Assembly (NCBI GenBank): GCA_023957575.1
Contig: JAMLGU010000002.1
Coordinates: 62,001 to 126,000, forward strand
Reading direction: 5' to 3'
Length of the DNA: 64,000 nucleotides
Source of the DNA: Chitinophagaceae bacterium
GTDB lineage: Bacteria > Bacteroidota > Bacteroidia > Chitinophagales > Chitinophagaceae
Both the position numbers and the translations under genes were made by a program. The notes below the pieces were generated by a model. The model had not been told where the DNA came from and ran no database searches. It saw only the letters and a list, made by a program, of their open reading frames with translations. Positions within the stretch are counted from its first letter, which is position 1, and every line of letters starts with the position of its first letter. Below are positions 25,674 to 33,023 of the stretch, piece after piece.

Positions 25674-25676
25674 GTT

Positions 25677-25772
25677 TCTAGTTATTAATTATGAGTTATG
25701 GGTTATGAGTTATGAGTTATGATATGGGTTATGAGTATTTGAAATCACTTATCATTCATCACTTATCATTCA
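25677..25772. repeat. AT-rich head/tail repeats between methyltransferase and four-helix gene
   Basis: First TTATTAATTATGAGTTATGG with further ATGAGTTATG iterations upstream of the methyltransferase start, then CACTTATCATTCATCACTTATC just past the stop of the next gene. Equivalent blocks occur at 26141-26180 and 26247-26284. Confidence 0.65.
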
Positions 25773-26138
25773 TCACTTTTTAAGAGTTTTTTTGGTGGTG
25801 ATGATGGCTGAGCGAATCATTTTTAGTAAAGTTTCAGCATCTGCTTTAATGCTTTCAAACGCTTCGGATTTTAGGAAGTCAGTTTCCTTCAATAGCTCCA
25901 GCCAATAGATACTTTCATCACATTCCTTTTGAGCAATTCCAAGTTTATGAATGAAGTCTGCCTTACTCTCGGCATTCTGAGCTTCCCGAACCAAAGCCCC
26001 AACGGCAGTTCCTGAACGTAAAAGTTGTTTGCTCAATACAAACTCCTTCTTTTCAGTAGCCAGAAATTTGTACAGATTTACAATACGCACTGCAAACGCA
26101 AAACTCTGATTTAATATGGCTCCTTTTCGTTCACTCAT
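25773..26138 (-). CDS. Four-helix-bundle protein (S23/intervening-sequence family)
   Basis: 121 residues, all helical, with the family pattern 'FAFAVRIVNLYKFL', 'LSKQLLRSGTAVGALVREAQNAESKADFIHKLGIAQKECDES' (shown here only as a range, residues ~36-75) and 'YWLELL'. Members were first noticed in intervening sequences of 23S rRNA genes and are often found as passengers in RM loci; relatives (Avd) serve diversity-generating retroelements, but no reverse transcriptase or variable repeat is present here. It sits alone between two large defence genes and is bordered on both sides by similar AT-rich repeats, so it looks inserted rather than an integral component. Function unknown. Confidence 0.8.
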   Translation of the reverse strand: MSERKGAILNQSFAFAVRIVNLYKFLATEKKEFVLSKQLLRSGTAVGALVREAQNAESKADFIHKLGIAQKECDESIYWLELLKETDFLKSEAFESIKADAETLLKMIRSAIITTKKTLKK

Positions 26139-26140
26139 TT

Positions 26141-26284
26141 CTTTAGTTATGAATTATGGGTTATAAGTGATGAGTTTGCGAACTGATACATTATTCGATC
26201 CAAAGCACTTCTAAAAGAAATTTGACAAAATTTTAATACAAATTGCATATCACTCATAATTTATCATTTATAATCCATCACTTA
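26141..26284. repeat. AT-rich head/tail repeats between four-helix gene and helicase gene
   Basis: TAGTTATGAATTATGGGTTA just upstream of the four-helix start, and CACTCATAATTTATCATTTA plus CCATCACTT at the stop of the helicase gene. These match the blocks at 25677-25772 and 22161-22197 in order and orientation. Confidence 0.6.
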
Positions 26285-29200
26285 ATCAGGTATCCTGAAA
26301 GGATAACTTCACGTTTTTGAAATTTCTTTGCATTCTGAGTTCCTTCAATGGCAACATAGCGGATGTTCTTTTCCAGGATGTGCAATATTTGAAGTGGGTC
26401 GGTTGTTTTTTCCAATTCGGTTTTGATTAACTGTGCCGTTTTCTTGGCAATCGTGCCTTGTGCCAGCATTTCACGCACACCATTTAAAAACTCCTCGTTG
26501 GATTCGGTAAAACCTTTAAAGTTTTTGAAGGACTTATCCTTCATTCGGGTTTCAATGTATTTGGCGTTTGAACGTCCGCCACTTCCTTTGGTAGGTTCAT
26601 CGCCAACGGTAGTGTCTAATTCAAAACGGGTTTTGTTGGTTTGCAACAATTGAAAATAATCCGTTGGAATATTTTCACGCTTGGTGTCGGGTTTACACTC
26701 CAATTCTTTCACGGCATCAAAAAAGGTGATTTCATTAGATTTTCCGCTTTGATTGATGTAGAACTTCTTGAGTTTGCCAATTCGGAAAAAGGTTACCAAA
26801 GCATCATTTTCCAAATCGTCTTTCTTGAAACCTGAACGAGCTTTTTTGGGCAGGTTTTTAATTTTCTCAAACAAGCCGGGTTGGTCGTCTCTGATTTTTC
26901 GCATCAATTCCAGATACTTCAATTCAGAATCGCCTTCGCCATCTTCACCTGTATAAGCGGTTTTGCTGTTCAGGGTATTGAATAGTTCCTGACTTCCGAA
27001 TTCTTCACCATCACTCAGATATTTTGCATCTTCGCCCAAAATGTCGTGAAACATTTGGATTTTATTGGTGATGTTCACTTCTAATCCAAGATGTTCATCT
27101 GATTGGGTAGTAGGGAAGAAGTTGAAAATATGCACCTTGGGGAATTTGCTACCTAAACGGTTTACACGACCTGCACGTTGCAACACTCTTGTTGGATTCC
27201 AAGGCAAATCGTAATTGATAAGCACATTGGAACGGTGCAAGTTGATACCTTCTGCCAATACATCGGTTGTTATCAAAATTCTTAAATCATCTTTTTGTTC
27301 TTTTGATTTAGGGTCAAAGTTGGCGGTAATAATATCTCTTGAAACGGTGTGGTTTGACATTAGTTTTTTATCAGTATGTCTTCCGCCTGTGCTGGAATAG
27401 AACATCACTTTGCCGTTGAACTCGTCTTGCAAGGCTTCGTAGATGTAGTCGCCCGTTTCTTTGGATTCGGTAAAGATGACCAACTTGTTTTTTTTGAGTT
27501 CAGCCGTTGATTTTAGTTCTTTTATAAAGGATTCTAACTTAGGGTCGGTGTTTACATTTGCCCAAAGTATTTTTATTTCACGCAAAATGGAAAGGTCAAA
27601 TTCTAATTTATCAATGAACTCTTTTCTGAAATCCTTCGAATCGTATTTCTGTGCTTTATCTTCCTCTACAAATTCTTCAAGGCGTTCCACGTTGTCGCTT
27701 TCAATCAAGTCGTACACATCCACTTTCTTACTGATGTAAACCGTACCACTTTGATACATTGCAATAAACTTCTCATAAGAAGTAATGAAACGGTCAATAC
27801 TTTGGCGGAATGCGTGAAAACTACTTTCCAGTCGTTTTACCAAAATACCTTTCATAAATCCACCCACGTTGCGTTGCTGTTGGCGTTCAAATTCGCTCAA
27901 TGTTTTATTGCCAATATAATAGAGCAATGGCGTGTAACGGGCATAGGTAAACTCTTGTAGTTTTTTAATGATATGGTTGAAAATAGTTTCCAACTCACCT
28001 TCGTACTTGTAAACAATTTTTTGGGGATTGTCTAAATTCGGGAAAGTCAAGCCCTGCATTTTCATATCCTGTTTGAAATAGGTCATTACGTCTGTTCGGG
28101 TTCTACGCACCATTACATAACGTAAAATGCTATTTCGGATATCATCAGAAACTTCTTTGATTAGTTTCTTGTAATCAGGGTCGTTCTTTTCAAGCTTACC
28201 CAATCGAGTTCTGAAATTTGAAAAGTATTTTTCAAGATTTGGAATGCCGGGAATGGTTGAGTTTTTAGGTGCCTGAAATAATTTTAACTGAGCAAAAATG
28301 TCGTCAACCGTATTGTTCAAAGGTGTTGCTGTTACCAAAATCACCTTCTTGCCACGGCAGATGTCAAGCAGGTTGGCATAAGATTGTGTGCTTTCATTTC
28401 TGAAACGGTGTGCTTCATCCACTACGATGTAGTCGTAGCGTTCCAAGTCTTTTTTGATGATGTGCTCCAACTTACCTAAAGACTCTACTTCAAAACTTCT
28501 GATGCCGAAATCAAAAAGCGAATCTTTCCAATAGTCTTTTAATACGGGTGGGCAAACTACTAATGTTCTACCTTGCAACTGTTGAAGCAATAAGGCCGTA
28601 ATAAAGGTTTTACCCAAACCAACCACGTCAGCCAAGAAAACACCCTTGTAGGTTTCCAAAATCTTTTTTGCTTGTATGGCAGCCTGATTTTGGTATTTCA
28701 ATTTCATAAAACCATCAGGAAGAAAAGGCTCAAACTCGTCAGCCAAATTGATGTCTTCCTCCAAATATTCGTAAATCAATTTCAGATAGAGTTCATACGG
28801 TTTGATTTGGTCGTTGAGCCAAGTTTTATTTTGGATTGTGTCAACAAAGTCTTCTGAAATATCGACTGACTCTTTCCATAGTTGATTGAATTGGTTTTCG
28901 GCAAAGAGTACATCTCTTTTGTTGCGTAGCTCAACATTGAATTCTCTGTTTGCCACAAAACCCGATTCAGAAAAATTACTTGAACCAGTTATAACAAAAC
29001 CATAGTCACGGTCTTCGGGCTTAAACTTCCCGATGTAAACTTTTGCGTGAATGTTTTTGGTAGGATAGGCTCGTATTTCAAGTTTTTTTCCATTGCCATT
29101 GTAGGCCTTGTCCATTGCAGGGTCTTGGCAGTCAGTTTGCACAAACTCAATAAACTTCCGAATACCTATTTCAAGTCGATTGTCGTTTTCGTTGCTGTTT

Positions 29201-29523
29201 TCAATCTCTTCTTTCAGGTTTTGTTGGTAGCGTTTTTTTGTCCGCTGATGCGATTCAAAGTCAATGGTTGAGCTTTGTTCGTGGTATTGCATCATTTCAT
29301 AAGAATCTCTGTCCACACTTAAACCTACAAGGATTCTGATTTTGTCAACAGGTTCTAATGCATCATACAATTGATGAAATCCACTTGCTCTGAAATAACC
29401 GACTAACACATCAAATAATTGGGTGTCTTTTAGTGTTGATTTAAACCTGCTTAATAAAGTATGTCCTTCTTCATTGGTGAAGAAAGTCAAGTCTGTTTGG
29501 TCTATTTTATTGTCTAAACTCAT
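26278..29523 (-). CDS. PLD-nuclease/SNF2-helicase fusion protein
   Basis: 1081 residues. The N-terminal phospholipase-D-like nuclease domain has one HxK...N set: His159 and Lys161 in 'NIHAKVYIGK' and Asn183 in 'TGSSNFSESG'. The SNF2-type helicase core follows: Walker A 'DVVGLGKTF' near 299-307, 'VVDEAHRFRNE' near 368, 'LVTATPLNN', and a C-terminal helicase domain with 'TTDVLAEGINLHRS' and 'RVLQRAGRVNRLG'. A single HxK copy implies dimerisation for nuclease activity. It follows the XRE gene by 2 bp and precedes the methyltransferase, so it is likely the restriction motor of the cassette. In DISARM, PLD (DrmC) and SNF2 (DrmD) are separate proteins; here they are one chain. Confidence 0.88.
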   Translation of the reverse strand: MSLDNKIDQTDLTFFTNEEGHTLLSRFKSTLKDTQLFDVLVGYFRASGFHQLYDALEPVDKIRILVGLSVDRDSYEMMQYHEQSSTIDFESHQRTKKRYQQNLKEEIENSNENDNRLEIGIRKFIEFVQTDCQDPAMDKAYNGNGKKLEIRAYPTKNIHAKVYIGKFKPEDRDYGFVITGSSNFSESGFVANREFNVELRNKRDVLFAENQFNQLWKESVDISEDFVDTIQNKTWLNDQIKPYELYLKLIYEYLEEDINLADEFEPFLPDGFMKLKYQNQAAIQAKKILETYKGVFLADVVGLGKTFITALLLQQLQGRTLVVCPPVLKDYWKDSLFDFGIRSFEVESLGKLEHIIKKDLERYDYIVVDEAHRFRNESTQSYANLLDICRGKKVILVTATPLNNTVDDIFAQLKLFQAPKNSTIPGIPNLEKYFSNFRTRLGKLEKNDPDYKKLIKEVSDDIRNSILRYVMVRRTRTDVMTYFKQDMKMQGLTFPNLDNPQKIVYKYEGELETIFNHIIKKLQEFTYARYTPLLYYIGNKTLSEFERQQQRNVGGFMKGILVKRLESSFHAFRQSIDRFITSYEKFIAMYQSGTVYISKKVDVYDLIESDNVERLEEFVEEDKAQKYDSKDFRKEFIDKLEFDLSILREIKILWANVNTDPKLESFIKELKSTAELKKNKLVIFTESKETGDYIYEALQDEFNGKVMFYSSTGGRHTDKKLMSNHTVSRDIITANFDPKSKEQKDDLRILITTDVLAEGINLHRSNVLINYDLPWNPTRVLQRAGRVNRLGSKFPKVHIFNFFPTTQSDEHLGLEVNITNKIQMFHDILGEDAKYLSDGEEFGSQELFNTLNSKTAYTGEDGEGDSELKYLELMRKIRDDQPGLFEKIKNLPKKARSGFKKDDLENDALVTFFRIGKLKKFYINQSGKSNEITFFDAVKELECKPDTKRENIPTDYFQLLQTNKTRFELDTTVGDEPTKGSGGRSNAKYIETRMKDKSFKNFKGFTESNEEFLNGVREMLAQGTIAKKTAQLIKTELEKTTDPLQILHILEKNIRYVAIEGTQNAKKFQKREVILSGYLIK

Positions 29524-29525
29524 AT

Positions 29526-29816
29526 TTACTTGCGGCTTTTAAGGGTGTTCAGCGTTGCTTCCAAGCCGCTTTTCAAAAATTTTAATTCTCCTAAGTCCGA
29601 TAGAATGAATGCTTTAATGAATTCTATTTCCATTTCTTTTTCCTGGACTTCCAAAGTCTTAGCCAGAGTGGGTAACATTTCTATTGTCGCTACTCTTTCG
29701 CTTCTCTCAATCTTGCTCAGAATAGAAGTGTCAATGTCGAGTTCGGCTGCAACTTTTCTAAGTGGAAGTCCGAGTTGTTCTCGTTTGCTTCGTAAATATT
29801 CTCCAAAAGAATTCAT
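29526..29816 (-). CDS. XRE-family transcriptional regulator
   Basis: 96 residues. The N-terminal helix-turn-helix is clear ('LRSKREQLGLPLRKVAAELDI', residues ~8-28, 'DTSILSKIERSERV'). It stands first in the defence cassette and ends 2 bp before the PLD-helicase gene. It probably controls the cassette, acting on the paired TCACG/CGTGA motifs upstream (29895-30002). Many RM systems use such C proteins to delay nuclease expression until the host is methylated. Confidence 0.88.
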   Translation of the reverse strand: MNSFGEYLRSKREQLGLPLRKVAAELDIDTSILSKIERSERVATIEMLPTLAKTLEVQEKEMEIEFIKAFILSDLGELKFLKSGLEATLNTLKSRK

Positions 29817-29894
29817 CTTGTTGTTATTGTTTGGACTAATTCGTCAAAAGTACGATTTATTTTTATAGTTGTCGTCCGTGCGGTGGGAAAAATT

Positions 29895-30002
29895 ACTCAC
29901 GATATTTCCAACTGTTTTATTTGTGTTCGTGAATCACTTCGTTTATTTCAAGCTCTTTTGGTTTTACTCACGGTATAATTATTTTTAATTGTGTTCGTGA
30001 AT
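29895..30002. promoter_or_regulatory. Repeated operator-like motifs upstream of the XRE gene
   Basis: Two blocks (29895-29934 and 29966-30002) share ACTCACG(A/G)TAT at one end and TGTTCGTGAAT at the other, giving inverted TCACG / CGTGA pairs about 30 bp apart. They lie 79-186 bp upstream of the XRE start. Plausible binding sites for the XRE protein. Confidence 0.45.
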
Positions 30003-30383
30003 GCTTCGCATTTGCGAAGGGTCGGCAATGAGAGTCGGCTTACTCGTTGTCCGTTTTCAATATTGCCTGTATGTCGTTGTCCAACTGTCAAAATTTCTTT
30101 CTCTTTTTTCTGTTTTCACTCGGTCAATGTCTGCTGTGTCGTGTCGTTTTACGCTGGCTGCCATCTCATAAGCAATCAAAATAACATATACCACAATCAA
30201 CCATCACTCGCCCTCCCCATTAACCATTTATCCTTCATTATTTTCTTTCATTTATTAAAGGCTATAAAAATACTATCTTTTACTTTCAATGATATAAAAT
30301 CTTACATATAGTTTTTCACACCTTTTTACAACTATTTTCCTCAATTTTCCCTCTATTTTACTAATCAATTTAGTATCTTTACA
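30003..30383. other. Gene-free stretch upstream of the defence cassette
   Basis: No supported frame. It contains AT-rich sequence and, at its end, AGTATCTTTACACC before the ATG of the nuclease remnant at 30386, which looks like a remaining promoter (one base off TAnnTTTG). Confidence 0.45.
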
Positions 30384-30595
30384 CCATGAACTGTATCCTG
30401 TTTACCGCATTTCTTTTTTTCTGCACCTTCATTCGGTTTAGCCTGGCATTACACCTATTTCGATAAAAACCCCGCCTGACAGAAACTGGAGCAGGAAGCC
30501 CGAAAAAATAAAATCGGCCTTTGGTCCGATCCCCAGCCACCCATCGCCCCCTGGGATTGCGCAGAGTTAAAAAAGAAGGAAAATAGTTTTGATAA
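30384..30595 (+). pseudogene. Internally deleted thermonuclease remnant, copy 2
   Basis: Second copy of 21719-21926. Signal-peptide-like start MNCILFTAFLFFCTF, then 'GLAWHYTYFDKNP', a stop, and 'EQEARKNKIGLWSDP' with PPIAPW after it, which matches the usual C-terminus of SNase-type nucleases (GLWxDPxPxPPW). The catalytic middle is absent. This copy is closer to a functional end than copy 1. Confidence 0.65.
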
Positions 30596-30723
30596 TGTTT
30601 TGCAAATTGGCGAGGGAGTAGCTTTTAGCACAAATGTTGAATAGAATTACTACTGTTCAATCTTGCACTATCGTTCAATCGAAGCCGTTCACCCGCCATT
30701 GCGGCAAACTAGCTATTATAGCC
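30591..30723. repeat. ~130-bp imperfect inverted repeat, element b
   Basis: Left GATAATGTTTTGCAAATTGG, right (reverse complement) ATAATAGCTAGTTTGCCGCA, centre with ACAAATGTTGAATAG and CTGTTCAATC. The right half GTTCAATCGAAGC...CACCCGCC matches element c at 54970. It lies directly after nuclease remnant copy 2, exactly as element a follows copy 1, and 10 bp from the stop of the next gene. Confidence 0.6.
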
Positions 30724-30733
30724 AGTGCAGTGT

Positions 30734-31603
30734 TTATCCATTTATATTTTTTTCAGCGTTTTCTAATAGGTCTTTAATTATTGCCTGCTTTTTACTGATA
30801 TCTCCTTTGTTCAGTCGGAATCTATACGCACCCCAGCGAACATCATACCCCATTTCGTCTAAATCGTTTTTCTCAATAATTTGGTCAGTTTCATCTGTCT
30901 TTGGCAACTTAATTTCTAATCTCATATAATTTTTCTTTGGGCGACAGATTGCAAAGTTATTAGGTTGACTATCACGCGATAATCCGATATAAAATTTATT
31001 GTATTTTAATTCGTAGCCTGGTTTAAATGAGTTAATTATTTCCAAGATTTCGTCAGCCATTTTAACAGTGTTGTTTGTTCCGCGTTTCAACCAGTAATCT
31101 CTGTCTGTTGCTTCTGCAACTTCTTCATCTTCATCTACCAGTCCTAAAGGCATTTCATCAAGGACTTTAGTAAAGACCAAGCCAATTTCATTACCAAATT
31201 TATAGGCATTCATTTGGATTACAATAAGAGGAATGAAGCCGTTGAATAAACTAATAACATTTAGAAATCTACTTGTTATGTCTTCCGCTATAATTACCGC
31301 ACAATGGTCGTATTGAGGATAACGTTTTTTCTCAATGTCCCAATATTCGATAGTTCTAATGATGTGGCTTTCCTCCGTTTTACCTAATTGTATTTCAATT
31401 TCATATCTTCTATTAGTTTCCGCATCTTGCATTAATAAGTCAAGCCTTCCTGCTCTTGGCTGAACTCTTTCTTTGTCTTTTAATACTAAATCGCCTAACC
31501 CCAAAATTGAAGGGTCGTTTGCAATGAATTCCTGAATAGTTTTTTCATTTACTTTATCAAGACTCGAAATCTGTATTTTTTCTGGTTTAAATATTTTCGT
31601 CAT
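30734..31603 (-). CDS. PD-(D/E)XK nuclease-like protein with C-terminal DUF5655-type domain
   Basis: 289 residues. The N-terminal part (about 15-130) resembles NucS/DUF91-type nucleases: 'FIANDPSILGLGDL' then 'RAGRLDLLMQDAETNRRYEI' with an Asp and later 'EIEIQLGKTEESH', where the ExQ pair replaces the usual ExK. The C-terminal part (about 185-285) resembles DUF5655, often attached to such nucleases. It may act on foreign or damaged DNA. It stands alone between two inverted-repeat elements (b and d), like a one-gene cassette. Function is inferred. Confidence 0.7.
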   Translation of the reverse strand: MTKIFKPEKIQISSLDKVNEKTIQEFIANDPSILGLGDLVLKDKERVQPRAGRLDLLMQDAETNRRYEIEIQLGKTEESHIIRTIEYWDIEKKRYPQYDHCAVIIAEDITSRFLNVISLFNGFIPLIVIQMNAYKFGNEIGLVFTKVLDEMPLGLVDEDEEVAEATDRDYWLKRGTNNTVKMADEILEIINSFKPGYELKYNKFYIGLSRDSQPNNFAICRPKKNYMRLEIKLPKTDETDQIIEKNDLDEMGYDVRWGAYRFRLNKGDISKKQAIIKDLLENAEKNING

Positions 31604-31904
31604 TTGTTTTGTTTATTATGCGCATTGGCTATAACGTCCGATAGCTTTGCGAAGTGCACCACTACCTTAATGTTTATACAAAATTAATTGATTGGCCAAT
31701 TTTCTCCTGTCAATATTTACTTTCGCTTGCAAATCAATTCCTCCAAACTTACTATCTTTTACATTTCCTCCAAAATTTCTTTCCCCTCTCCCCCGAAGAG
31801 GGGCCAGGGGTGAGGCCTCTTTCGCCATCGAAACCACCCCTTTAACCAATCTGCACTCCAATTTTTACCACCGCTACGGCGTCACTCCTGAAATATTAAA
31901 TACT
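31604..31904. other. Gap with element d and a REP-like hairpin
   Basis: Contains the left half of the inverted-repeat family (from 31628: GCTATAACGTCCGATAGCTT, then TGCGAAGTGC) and the 44-bp hairpin at 31773-31816. No coding frame is supported. Confidence 0.55.
31773..31816. repeat. 44-bp REP-like hairpin element, copy 2
   Basis: Differs from 21667-21710 at a single base (CCCCCGAAG instead of CCCCCGGAG), which slightly weakens the stem. Confidence 0.85.
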
Positions 31905-31906
31905 TA

Positions 31907-33017
31907 TTAATCGTTACCCAATTTAGTTCGTATTAATTTTCTATGCTGCGTATCTGACGTGGTCTGCATGGAAATATTTTTGAACCTGCTTTTTATTGCT
32001 TTTTCTTTCATTCATAAAACTTTCAACGTTGGCGCGCATTTCAGCTTTATTGATAGGGCGCTTTTTGCCGATAACATTTGTCTTTACATCCTGATTCAAA
32101 TATTCTTGCGCATTCAACTCAGGGCTATAGGGCGGAATGAAAAACACCTCTATTCGATGTTTGCTTTCCTCCAGCCACGCCTGCAATTTTTTTGTTTTGT
32201 GTGCAGGATGACCATCCGTTACATAGAAAATCTTTTGCTTACTATAACGAATCATTCGTTGCAAAAAATCAATAAATACATCACCGTTAAACTTATCTAT
32301 CAGCATAAACTGTAAATGACCTTTATTGCTGATAGCTGAAATCATATTGAGCGAAAACCGTTGTCCTGTTGATTTCACCACGGGGGTTTTGCCTTTAGGC
32401 GCATAGCTTCTGCCTGCCTGATGGTCGCTTCGCATACCGGTTTCATCTCCAAAATAAATCGTTCCTTTCTCCTTAGTTGCCCGCTTCTTTATGGCAGGGT
32501 ATTCCTTCTCCAACCATTGCTTTACCTGCTCGGGTTTCTGTTCAAATGCTTTGCGGATGGGCTTTTGCGGTGTATAGCCCCAGCTTTTTAAATATCGCCC
32601 CACCTGCTTCACGCTTAATACAACGCCATATTTCTGTTCGATAAGCTGTTGTACGGCGGCTCGTGTCCATAAACCAAAGGCCAGTTTTAACTGGTCGGGC
32701 ATCTTATCCTTTATCAACCGTCGAAGTTCGGCAGCCTGCTGGCCGGTTATCTTCTTGCCTCCTTTTACGCCACGCTTCTTATTCAACAGTGAACGCTTGC
32801 CTTCTTTTTTGTATTTATTCCATGTCTTATTTACACTCCTTTCTGATACAGAAAATATCTCGGCAGCCTGCTTTTGAGTGCCCCGTTTATTTTTTAAGTA
32901 GTCCACTATCCGAAAGCGAGTTTCTTCCTGAGCATCTTTGTTCTTACGTTTTGTATTAGCCATGGGCAAATATACAAAATATATTTTGAAATAAGAACTA
33001 AATTATGTCTTTATTAA
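31907..33017 (-). mobile_element. IS630-family insertion sequence
   Basis: About 1.1 kb, the usual size for IS630. The ends form an imperfect ~28-bp inverted repeat: inner parts AATTTAGTTC(G/T)TATT are shared, and the outer ends both start with TTAAT. A TA lies just outside each end (31905-31906 and 33018-33019), matching the TA target duplication of this family. It carries one intact transposase gene. The right end is only 5 bp from the stop of hsdR, so insertion spared that gene. Confidence 0.8.
31941..32969 (-). CDS. IS630-family transposase
   Basis: 342 residues in one frame. The N-terminus has a helix-turn-helix ('GTQKQAAEIFSVSERSVNKTW'-like region, residues ~30-50). The DDE catalytic triad is visible: 'YFGDETGMRSD', 'FYVTDGHPAHKT' and 'PPYSPELNAQEYLNQ'. 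In other members this gene can be split by frameshifting, but here it is intact, so the element may be active. Start at 32969 or 32963 (second Met). Confidence 0.92.
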   Translation of the reverse strand: MPMANTKRKNKDAQEETRFRIVDYLKNKRGTQKQAAEIFSVSERSVNKTWNKYKKEGKRSLLNKKRGVKGGKKITGQQAAELRRLIKDKMPDQLKLAFGLWTRAAVQQLIEQKYGVVLSVKQVGRYLKSWGYTPQKPIRKAFEQKPEQVKQWLEKEYPAIKKRATKEKGTIYFGDETGMRSDHQAGRSYAPKGKTPVVKSTGQRFSLNMISAISNKGHLQFMLIDKFNGDVFIDFLQRMIRYSKQKIFYVTDGHPAHKTKKLQAWLEESKHRIEVFFIPPYSPELNAQEYLNQDVKTNVIGKKRPINKAEMRANVESFMNERKSNKKQVQKYFHADHVRYAA

Positions 33018-33023
33018 TATTTA

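Noticed and set aside
25773..26138. Possible Avd protein of a diversity-generating retroelement
   Set aside because: No reverse transcriptase, template repeat or variable repeat near it; it fits the general S23 four-helix family only.
22194..29816. Complete BREX or DISARM system
   Set aside because: PglZ, BrxC, DrmA and DrmB-like genes are missing; only the methyltransferase and a PLD-SNF2 protein are present, so only a resemblance is claimed.
21928..31668. Integron with attC sites
   Set aside because: Inverted-repeat elements resemble attC in layout, but core sites are imperfect and there is no integron integrase; kept as a hypothesis only.
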